A stretch of 64,000 nucleotides of DNA, taken from the NCBI GenBank assembly GCA_916610825.1, contig OU744451.1, forward strand, positions 23,324,349-23,388,348, given 5' to 3'. Position 1 is the first letter of the stretch, and each line of letters begins with the position of its first letter. The position numbers and the translations under genes are program-made. A model generated the notes under the pieces. That model saw only the letters and a list, made by a program, of their open reading frames with translations, was not told the DNA's origin and searched no databases. The DNA comes from Haliclystus octoradiatus (lineage: Eukaryota > Cnidaria > Staurozoa > Stauromedusae > Haliclystidae). Positions 46,101-64,000 of the stretch are shown piece after piece.

Positions 46101-49100
46101 CATATTTTACAAGCTGAAGACAAATAATTTGCTTCCTTTTCATTAGAAGATAAAAAATGAAAAGATGCGTTTGTAATATACAGTATTTTATGATAACGAA
46201 TGAACAATAATCCCTATAAAAGAGCTCTGTGAAAACATTTAAATGATTTAATCAGCCAAAACATTTTGGGAAGCAAAAGTTAGAATCCTTGAAGGAAAAG
46301 TGTTTTATCGGATCCTACATAAAACGCACACCTAAAATGATCAAGGCGTGCTATCGCAGACCATGAAACACGCACAACACAACAAACACAAGCAAATGTA
46401 GTTATGTTGTAGGAGTGTGGTTTTTCTAAAGAAAAGTGAACTAAAAAGAACTAAATTAATACAAATTACAATCATAAAACTAATACAACTGATTACATAT
46501 TAGATTTACATGTACCTTTGGGGAATGTTCACAGATGATTAATACAAGAACAATAAATACATATTATAGACTTTCGTATACTATGATTTTCTAACAGCTT
46601 CTGATTACAATTATTACAATTCTGCTACATAAACAATAATTACGATTGTACAAGTTCATGCTGCGTATTGCGTAACTATGACATAAAATTGGTGTAAAAC
46701 TAATTGTAAGATCAGTCACGTTTCTATTGTTTGATAATATTGAAATTCATGTGTTCTTCAATTTCATTTAGAAGAGGTATTTAACGTCGTGGACTAGTTT
46801 GTTCAAGGATAACATGGATGGCCTTCAAAAATTGGTATTGACCAGTGAATGGACCGACAAATTTCTTAAGCCCACCTCAGATTGATGTTTTCAGACTTGA
46901 AATAGTGGATTTTAAACTTGTGTCTAAATTGTTGATGCTCACATGCTGTTAACCATATGTGATTCATTTAATTTGAAAATTCTCTTTTTTATTATCTATT
47001 TAGGGTCAGGAGTTTATCAGCGACATCAGAAACCAGCTGAAAGTATTTGAGCAAATTGATGAAGTTGAACGAAAACATCGAGAAGCAAAAGAGAGAGAAA
47101 TACTAATGAGAGTTGCCAAGGTAACGTTTCTCTTGACAAGTCTTCAACGTGAAATTTGTCAAACTTGCACTAGAGCAGATTTCTGTTTCAACTGCCAGCT
47201 GGCTATAGTCGCCACTTCAGAAACATGAAACATTATACTATTGAATCAACGTTGTGTGTATTGATTGCCATGTTGGGTATGTGTCACTATAAAACTGATG
47301 GTATTTGACTGTCTGGTCAGGATCTGGCAAAAGTTGAGGATCCCGAGATCAGGGTCCGACAAAAGTGGGGATCCTGGATCCTAGATCCCGGAAGGCTAGA
47401 CAAAATTCGGAAGAAAATTGATATTTTTAATGATTTTCTGGTCAAACCTCCACAAGAAAATTCAGAAGAAAAAGTTAAAATGCTTCTAGGATCCCAGAAG
47501 GCTGAACCTTTCGTGGGACCCTGCCTGAGATCCTAGATCCTGGAAAGTTCAATCAAGCACAGAAGAATTTTTTCTGATTAATTAGCTTAACCCATAGACT
47601 TACATAGACTGCTGATTCCATTGCCAAACTTTACAGAAAACACATAGCGACCGTGGGCATCCATAATAGCTGACGCAAAGGACCAAAACAGAGGCTTGAA
47701 AACCACGAAATTTCAAGCCACTTTTTTAGCAATTTTTGTTTCTAAATGAAACAGATTTTTTTTGATAAAATAGTTATTTATGACTACCAATTTCAAGTTG
47801 CATCAATCATGAGTTGAAGTATCTATTTTTCAATCTTATCTGAAGGTAAATAGTATTTTTTTTTAATTTTTCTATTTCTTTGTCTCCCGGTGTAATTTTT
47901 AATTATTCATAAATGTTTGAAAATAATTGTGATCCTATGAGCAATTCTTGCTTCGCTGGCAGGAAAATCCTATTTAAACTATCTTTCTATGACAGTGAGA
48001 ACATATTGTGTAGAGTTTAGATTGCAAAAGAGTTTAAAGGGAGATCAAATAATTTTGAAAATGTCAATGAGGGGTGCGCTAAAATAAGTCCTTTGCGTCA
48101 GCCACCCTTGTTCCTCATGCTGCGTATTTTCGTCAGCAGTCTATGTCAGTCTATGGCTAAATTTCAAAAGAAGAAGAACTGAGATTCCGGAGTGAATTCA
48201 GGAAGTATTTTGTTTTTGTAGAGTCGATCAAGAACAGAAGATCCAGAGCAAGCACGCCTTAAAGAAAAAGCTAAACAGGTAAGAAAATGCAATCTTGTTA
48301 TGCCTTTAATAGTATTTGAGATCAATGATACATAAATACAAGTAATTGCCAAAGACAAGCATTATTTTGTCAAAAGGCAGGTTATCGACTCTATTGCTAT
48401 TTGCTTTTCAAGGAATTGATTCAATTTTTTACCACAACTACACAAATCCCGTTATTGTTATATTTATTTTCAAATCATTATGTTTTCTTTAAAATAGATG
48501 CCCATTAAGATTCAAATAATTTGAGCAAGCTAGACGGCAAACTGTGACTAGCGAGGATTAGCTCAGATGGCAGCGCAACCTGACTTCAGATCTGATCATA
48601 TCTTGCCGACTGTTGTTCAAATGCCCCCAAGGTTCAAATCAATGCAGCCTTAAATTTATCTAAAACATCAAATGAGTACTATCAAATGATGGTGGATAGA
48701 GTGGTCCTGAGGGTCTTGCATTACGAGCAGCTGTGGCTTATCATTGCACGTTAACAATCAATGCAGATCTGCGGTTTCCCGACTGGGATAATTGCTCTTA
48801 GTGAAAAGAGCCACTCTAGAAATAGTTACAGTTGCATATTTAATTGTTAATTTTTTATGTTTAGCTTCAACAAGAAGAAGACGATCAATTACGAAAACGT
48901 GCCGCAAACAAAACTGCTTTAGAAGCAATTGGTGGACCGCGCAAAAAACGATTTTTAGATAAAGCTTTAGAAAATCTACAATCGGATCAGGTATAATATC
49001 AATAGTAAAACAATGACTCTTCAGCGATATATGACGTGTTAAAACTAGTTGTAAATTGTAACATTTATTTAGCATAATTCTTATATAGGAGATAATGGCA

Positions 49101-49854
49101 TAATTGTTTAATTTCTGTTTTTTTTTAGGGTTCACCTAGCTCTTCATCGATGACGCAACCTCCCTCTCAATCATCAATGGTTAGTATAATTGACAACCGA
49201 TATTATTGTTACAGTAGAACCTTATATTACAGCCATCTATGAGAGGCAGATTAATTGACCACTATAGACAGGTGGCTTATATATACAGGGTTGATTCAAT
49301 AGAGAATAGTATTTTAGACATATCAAGAGTGACCACTATAGACAGGTGGTGGCTGTATAGATGCGACCGTTATAACAGGTTTGACTTTGTTACTATTGTA
49401 ATGAGTCCAGGGAAACACGAACCAAAAGTAGAGTCATGGGTAATCATTTTGGGGAAAACTTGTTTTTTCTGTTTATTAAATCATTAAATATGTTCTTTAT
49501 TCATTTGATTGTAAAGTTTCATTTCTGTTGAATGCATTTTAATAAAGGGGCAACATTGACCGGCGATCGCTGAAAGTTTAATTTTGAATTAGTAGCGTAA
49601 GCATAGTTTTAGGCACAGAAACAATATCAACGACAAACATGCATGTTACTCCAAGCGTGTAGAGTCCACATGTCATTTTTGCCCCTTCAATGTTAGCAAC
49701 TGTCCTTGTAAATTATTCATAAGCCAAAAATTTGTTGTTTTAGGCTGGTCGAATTCGTGCAAGGCGTATCATTGCAAAAGATCTACACCTCGTCTTGGAA
49801 CAAGAAAAAGAAACCTCAAAATCATTACTGTTGTATCGTACTTTTCTGCGTTAG
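40102..49854 (+). CDS. TAF4: Transcription initiation factor TFIID subunit 4
   Basis: Scaffold subunit of the RNA polymerase II general factor TFIID. Eleven exons: 40102-41160, 41936-42025, 42128-42597, 44044-44095, 44698-44815, 45597-45727, 47004-47120, 48222-48278, 48865-48990, 49129-49179 and 49744-49854. Total 2382 bp, 793 residues, all phases consistent. The N-terminus is low-complexity Ser/Gln/Pro-rich. The TAFH domain spans exons 1-3 (VKKLKEFFQNLINLASG, VKELVQNVM, PQPNLIPFLKKTLPHLRESV). The histone-fold and C-terminal conserved region, which pairs with TAF12, starts at GDDDINDVTCMAGVNLMEES and continues through ALALISHAVQERLKNIIERL and EREILMRVAKSRSRTEDPEQ to the final SLLLYRTFLR. The first ATG (40102) starts MESSFLEDILKRK; an upstream TTG is not a start. 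AATAAA at about 50066. Confidence 0.95.
42852..43026. mobile_element. Degenerate pogo/Tigger-like MITE
   Basis: Starts GACAAACCTGTTATAACAAT, has CCACCTGTCTGCAGTGGCCA and CCCTGTATATAAAGGTTACC inside and ends ATATTCAGGATTCACTGTA. In TAF4 intron 3; its left CAG is lost. Confidence 0.6.
44484..44660. mobile_element. pogo/Tigger-like MITE copy
   Basis: CAGTGAAACCTGTATATAAC at the left and GACCGATATAACTGGTTTAACTG at the right, in inverted orientation relative to the 1001 copy. In the TAF4 intron 44096-44697, ending about 40 bp before the next acceptor. Confidence 0.7.
45760..45936. mobile_element. pogo/Tigger-like MITE copy
   Basis: CAGTGAAACCTGTATATAAC to ATAACAGGTTTTACTG between TA dinucleotides, with internal CCACTATAGACA and CCACTATTGACAGGTGGTCG blocks. 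It begins only 32 bp after the donor of TAF4 exon 45597-45727. Confidence 0.75.
47350..47523. mobile_element. hAT-like MITE (CAGGGTCCGAC ends) with 8-bp TSD
   Basis: CAGGGTCCGACAAAAGTGGG at the left and TTTCGTGGGACCCTG at the right. Flanked by CCCGAGAT (47342-47349) and CCTGAGAT (47524-47531), one mismatch in 8. The inner part carries two diverged copies of the TCAGAAGAAAA...GATTCCAGAAGGCT segment that is amplified at 54700-56044. In a TAF4 intron. Confidence 0.8.
48551..48778 (+). repeat. tRNA-derived SINE, full-length head
   Basis: Begins with a tRNA-like head: A-box TAGCTCAGATGG (48559-48570) and B-box-like GTTGTTCAAATGC (48612-48624). A non-tRNA body follows, ending TGCAGATCTGCGGTTTC. 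From 48593 the sequence is identical to 52451-52636 except for one base. Another copy is on the - strand at 60566-60822. Located in a TAF4 intron. Confidence 0.75.
49212..49388. mobile_element. pogo/Tigger-like MITE copy
   Basis: CAGTAGAACCTTATATTACA to GACCGTTATAACAGGTTTGACTT, with ACCACTATAGACAGGTGG blocks. In the TAF4 intron between exons 49129-49179 and 49744-49854. Confidence 0.65.
49545..49690. mobile_element. Decayed TTAA-family MITE
   Basis: AAAGGGGCAACATTGACCGG at the left and TGTCATTTTTGCCCCTTCAA at the right. Shorter (about 145 bp) and more diverged than the other family members. The TTAA is no longer intact. In the last TAF4 intron, about 50 bp before the final acceptor. Confidence 0.6.
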
Positions 49855-50429
49855 CATTTAACGATATAACAAACTAAATTATTATAGTCAACTTTAGTCA
49901 ACCTAAAACTGGAACTTTACTTATCCATCGATTTATTACATTAAAGAATGGGATGTTGTCAATTCAATAATATATTGCATTGGTAATTTTTGCAGAATTT
50001 GGATAATTTATATCTGAGATGAATATGATTAACATATATAATTATATAAAAAGGTAATAAAAAACAATAAAATTTTGATGTAAATATGTAATAAGGTCAT
50101 TTCATACATTTCAAGAGTTGCACATTTTTTGGTACCTGAAATTTTAAGGTGCAACAGAATTTTGTAAGTAATAAAAGCTATTCAAAGCAATCATGGTGGA
50201 GTTCTATTTTTGTCTGAGTCTGCAATAAATACCTGAAAATCCTCAAAAACTTCAAATAATGCCAATGTCGCCATAGTAACAGCAGCTTGCCAGTTTTCAA
50301 GTATTCGAGGCTTAAACAATATGGCTGGTTGTTTGTGAAAAAAATAGAGTATTTTACTAACTCTTTACTTTGAGTAAAACTGCTTGTACTCTGACTCTGA
50401 GTGTTTCCAGTTTGTTTATCTACTGAAAG

Positions 50430-51104
50430 ATGTCCAGTATTTCTGGTGATATAGATTTCCATCAGCTGGAAAGAGAACTTGCAAAAACATGCGAAGAAGC
50501 AGATCGCTATCAACAGCAAAATGATGCTAAATTCCGTGCTGTACATCAAAAAGTTGAATCCTACGAACAGTTCGAAGGTATTGTTAAAGCTTGCCATTTG
50601 AAACCATTAGATAGAGGAGATTTAAATGGAAAAGATTCTAGGTCACATAAATGGAATCATTTCTCGGATGGAGTTGAAAAGAATTCAGATATTATTGAGA
50701 CAAAACTTAGCATACCCCCTTCGTCCTTTTGTGAGTCTGGGACAGTTCCAAGTTCTTCGTTAACGTTTCAAAGAACATGGAGGCACTGCAATAACAATAT
50801 TGATAAAATTACATTGCTAAGAAATACAAATCCTGAAAAATTTAGCCAGTTATTTAAAAAAGAGATATCATCAGAAATATTTGAAGGTATTATCGTTTGC
50901 CTAGCTGAAAAGACCTTGGATGATAATGCTGAATTTGTTTTGGCTTGGCTTAAAGCCTTAACACAATGTGGAAGATTTAATGTAGCAAAAATCATGTTAT
51001 CAAAGGATAAGGAAATGTTACTAAGAACTATTTTTGATTCACTTTCAAGTTTAGTTTATGAAAATTCTGAACGATTTCAAAGTTTGAAATATCAATATAT
51101 GTGA
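50430..51104 (+). CDS. CCDC103: CCDC103-like dynein arm assembly factor
   Basis: A single exon encodes 224 residues (vertebrate CCDC103 about 242). The N-terminal helix FHQLERELAKTCEEADRYQQ is followed by the family's most conserved block, VESYEQFEGIVKACHLKPLD, at about residues 42-61. After a Ser-rich linker comes the RPAP3-type C-terminal helical domain: FQRTWRHC, then LAEKTLDDNAEFVLAWLKAL and TQCGRFNVAKIMLS. Known in vertebrates as DNAAF19, an oligomeric microtubule-associated protein needed to attach outer dynein arms in motile cilia and sperm flagella. Starts 575 bp after the TAF4 stop on the same strand; no introns. The call rests on recognising the conserved blocks. Confidence 0.85.
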   Translation: MSSISGDIDFHQLERELAKTCEEADRYQQQNDAKFRAVHQKVESYEQFEGIVKACHLKPLDRGDLNGKDSRSHKWNHFSDGVEKNSDIIETKLSIPPSSFCESGTVPSSSLTFQRTWRHCNNNIDKITLLRNTNPEKFSQLFKKEISSEIFEGIIVCLAEKTLDDNAEFVLAWLKALTQCGRFNVAKIMLSKDKEMLLRTIFDSLSSLVYENSERFQSLKYQYM

Positions 51105-51821
51105 ATATGTTATGTAAAGATTTGATTAGAATTATGTTACTTGACATTTTACAATAGAGAATCTATCGATATGCTGCCAAAAAAAAAATCCTACTTAATT
51201 AGCCGATAAGTACGATCAATGCTGTATAATCATATCGTCCACAATTCGCAAGATGCAGTCACGCGACAAATATCAACACACAGCTGGAAGTCTTGGTGAA
51301 GCACCAGACACTACTAGTACAAACCTTTGCTAAATATAGCACATTCTAATCTCATTTAAGACTTCGCTGAAAGTCCAATTCATATTTTGAGAATGGAATC
51401 GTGATATATAAAAATTCAGACATCATAAAGCAATTCTGTAATCTTTTTCCCGTCTCTATGACCATTTTATATGCATTTGAGTTAAGAAGGGTTTGACCGT
51501 AGAATTACTGCCCTTCTGCTGTGATTCTATTGTTTGATCGGTTCAACACCTCTACTGCACCTTGCGAATTCATAAATCCAACCCTTACATCACAGGCCAG
51601 TATGCAGCTCGGATTTTAGATAATTAATAACTTGATTGAAAGTTATTGTTTTTGAAATTTCCTAATTCGTACGTGGTTCTGTACATGATTTGGGATTTGC
51701 TGATTCCCTATCTTGTCTTTGCTTTGCGCATCGAAAGAAAAAATTTTCATGCTCTGATTTTGTTTTGCTTTTAGGAACCACAATGCTATATGCTTCGTTG
51801 CGTCGACATTTTTATATAGTA

Positions 51822-51998
51822 CAGTGAAACCTGTATATAACGGCCAGCTACCAGAGGTAGATAAATTGACTACTATAGACAGGTGGCCTTTATATACATG
51901 TTTGATTCAATAGAAAATACCACTTTAGACATTGCAATTGTGACAACTATATACAGGTGGCCCTTGTACAGAGGTGACCGTTATAATAGGTTTGACTG
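51822..51998. mobile_element. pogo/Tigger-like MITE copy
   Basis: CAGTGAAACCTGTATATAAC to ATAATAGGTTTGACTG between TA dinucleotides. About 35 bp further on starts a TTAA MITE. Confidence 0.75.
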
Positions 51999-52037
51999 TA
52001 TAGCTAGGCTAGTAAAACATTTTACCTTATTACTTAA

Positions 52038-52235
52038 AGGAGCAAAAATGACCGGCAGGCGCTACGCACTTAAGATCACGTGCGTGTTTATTGTTCATAA
52101 CACAATGTACATTGTTGACATGAATTTATAACAGTTTAGGCCTGTGTTAACAATAGTTTCAAAGCGAGACGGTTGAATTAAGCTAAGCATAAATTCAACT
52201 TGTGCTCGCAGCGGTCGCCGGTCAATCTTGCCCCT
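52038..52235. mobile_element. TTAA-target MITE copy
   Basis: Bounded by TTAA at 52034-52037 and 52236-52239, with ends AGGAGCAAAAATGACCGG and CCGGTCAATCTTGCCCCT. Strongly similar to 36832-37030 throughout. Confidence 0.8.
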
Positions 52236-52450
52236 TTAACCTTATTACTATACGTCCCTATTACAGCACCGCGGGTTTGTAATACTGAAAATAAAAACCT
52301 GTTATATAAAATTCACCTCTCTACTGTGTGATCCACATTTATATAATTGGTAATCCTTGAACTGTCTAAACAGTATTTGTATCAGTAATAGTATTGTGAT
52401 TCAACCTGTTTATAAGGGCCACCTGTAATAGTAGTCAACTTACAGAATGA

Positions 52451-52636
52451 TGATCATATCTTGCCGACTGTTGTTCAAATGCCCCCAAGGTTCAAATCAA
52501 TGCAGCCTTAAATTTATCTAAAACATCAAATGAGTGCTATCAAATGATGGTGGATAGAGTGGTCCTGAGGGTCTTGCATTACGAGCAGCTGTGGCTTATC
52601 ATTGCACGTTAACAATCAATGCAGATCTGCGGTTTC
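52451..52636 (+). repeat. 5'-truncated SINE copy
   Basis: Matches 48593-48778 at 185 of 186 positions (A/G difference in GAGTRCTATC) but lacks the A-box. Followed by a GATGATGAATGATGATGAAT tail, a typical SINE/LINE 3' microsatellite. Confidence 0.8.
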
Positions 52637-53137
52637 GATGATGAATGATGATGAATTACTACATTTTGAAACTCGAATATTTTGACAGAATGGACAACGC
52701 ACTTCATTGTAGAGGCACTGTTATAAATGTCTGTCCTGTTTAAATAGATAAAGAAGGTATAATAAGCTATAGCATCAACTACTATGTAAATGGAACATAG
52801 CCTGCATGCAGATTTCAATAACAAAAGAATCGAGTCCATACTTCCAGAGAAAACAGACATAACTAGTAAACAATAATAAACAATCATTTGCGGCTGGACT
52901 CTGAAAGTTTGCGCAGTGACTTTAAAATGGCTGCCTTCCTCGACGGTGTCTAATTCTAAATTGTTATAAAAGTAGCAAAAGCAAAGACAACACTATATTA
53001 CTGCGATATTTATACTAATTTAAACTTCTTAGTAGAGTTTGAATTAGTGGTGAACATCGTATCAAAAGAAAATGGTTGTTATAGTCTAAGCAGTTCAAGA
53101 ATTTTATCTTAAAATTGGAAACGTTTTTGCTTCTGGT

Positions 53138-63117
<9,980 letters not shown>

Positions 63118-63179
63118 GTAGGAGTAAATTATCAAGAACTATGCCTTTATGCGGTCGCCCAAAACAATGGATTATCGAC

Positions 63180-63761
63180 CAGTGGCGGCTCGTGATATAA
63201 ATTGTTGGTGGGGCAGGAGGGCTGGTGAGAGTGCCGAAGGCACCCACATTTTCTAGCAATTGATCTGATGCCAGTATGACGTTGTCATGGATATTTGTAA
63301 ATGACGCTTCTCACTTCAGTGAATAGGGCAAACTGTTTTCTGCCCCAAAACACTATTGTTTCGAGATAGTCGATCATGCGCACCAAGTGTTAAAGCCTCG
63401 AAAACAAAAGCATATTTGGGGCATAGAGAATTTTGCCCTAAGAATGCCAGACCATTGTCAGAAATAGAAAGGATATTGTGAAAATTTTGAATGAACCGCA
63501 ATGTCAACATGGTTATATAATAGGAGTCTAATGTCTATTCATTAGGCGAAGGGCTTTGTCTACATAGTCTGGCATGTGTCCTCGCAAAATAAAAAAGGTT
63601 TTGCTGAAAATGTTAGTTGTATGATAATATTTTATTTCTGACAAAATTTATGACTTTATTTTGTTTTACAAGCTAAATAATTACAAAGTTGAAAAGGAGT
63701 AATTTACAAAATTTATTTGTGGGTCGTTGCCCCGGTTTCCCCACTGTTAGAGCCGCCACTG
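63180..63761. mobile_element. hAT-type non-autonomous element (CAGTGGCGGCTC ends)
   Basis: CAGTGGCGGCTC at the left and GAGCCGCCACTG at the right are perfect 12-bp inverse ends, a terminus common in animal hAT elements. The 582-bp interior has no transposase. I see no clear 8-bp duplication. Confidence 0.7.
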
Positions 63762-63775
63762 AGCCACCTATTACC

Positions 63776-64000
63776 AGAGCCATCTATTGTTGTGACACTC
63801 TAAGCGCCCATTGGACAGATCAGATGACAGTTAGATGATTTTATTGTCGCAACCATTTCCAATTTGAACAAAGCCTGCGGAAATTTTATCATAAATTCGA
63901 AAAAACTTTTTGTTCAAAAGCAAAACCACCAATGGAACAGAAATGGCGATTTTTGAGCCTCAAAATTTGCATGTTCCACTTCTTATAAATAGATGGCTCT
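63776..64000. mobile_element. MITE with AGAGCCAT ends (right end at window edge)
   Basis: AGAGCCATCTATTGTTGTGA at the left and AAATAGATGGCTCT at the window's end. Shared inner blocks with 27174-27437 include GAACAAAAGTTTTTCGAATT in inverse orientation. Confidence 0.6.

Larger units (their letters stand above)
51105..53137. other. Intergenic region CCDC103 to TRPC4AP
   Basis: No gene seen. It holds a pogo-like MITE (51822-51998), a TTAA MITE (52038-52235), a decayed pogo-like fragment (52290-52440), a 5'-truncated SINE (52451-52636) and a solitary TAGCCTGCATGCAGATTT end at about 52799. The TRPC4AP promoter should be at the right. Confidence 0.55.
63118..64000. other. TRPC4AP intron running off the window
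   Basis: No further exon identified. Two transposon relics fill most of it: 63180-63761 and 63776-64000. Confidence 0.6.

Noticed and set aside
48551..48625. Functional tRNA gene
   Set aside because: A- and B-box are present but no cloverleaf with an acceptor stem can be formed, and the sequence continues into a repeated body: a SINE.

Overview
The window is nuclear DNA of an animal (metazoan). It is AT-rich, its genes are split by spliceosomal introns with GT..AG ends and the standard code, and it is full of small transposon relics. The genes recognised (TRAPPC8-like, PEPCK, ISYNA1, ANKUB1-like, TAF4, CCDC103, TRPC4AP) are ordinary animal genes; CCDC103 implies motile cilia. I cannot name the phylum; an AT-rich marine invertebrate is a guess from the repeat content. 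All nine gene models lie on the + strand.

Layout. 442-4615: last four exons of a gene that begins left of the window, probably TRAPPC8. 5833-27762: three tandem, intact GTP-type phosphoenolpyruvate carboxykinase (PEPCK) genes with the same intron positions. Copies 1 and 2 encode 623-residue cytosolic-type enzymes. Copy 3 encodes 642 residues, because an extra first exon adds a basic leader that looks like a mitochondrial presequence. 32651-34312: inositol-3-phosphate synthase, with its whole coding region in one exon. 36113-39279: an ANKUB1-like protein. 40102-49854: TFIID subunit TAF4 in 11 exons. 50430-51104: CCDC103, intronless. 53138 to the right edge: first seven exons of TRPC4AP.

PEPCK and inositol-phosphate synthase are metabolic, TAF4 is basal transcription, and the rest serve trafficking, cilia and signalling. 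They do not form an operon or a single pathway. The only functionally linked set is the PEPCK triplet, which plausibly splits gluconeogenic/glyceroneogenic PEP production between cytosol and mitochondria.

Intergenic DNA and introns carry at least seven families of short non-autonomous DNA transposons, a tRNA-derived SINE, a LINE 3' end and two long microsatellites, (TATG)n and (ATT)n. Several families show target-site duplications (TSDs) that can be read directly: 8 bp (hAT-like, CAGGGTCCGAC ends), 8-9 bp (Mutator-like, TAGCCTGC ends), TTAA, and TA. One insertion duplicated a TRPC4AP 5' splice site, and the (ATT)n array forms the 3' splice-site tract of another TRPC4AP intron. I found no evidence of a wholly new biological system. 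The most informative features are the PEPCK cluster (isoform split plus gene-conversion patchwork) and the transposon-splice-site collisions.
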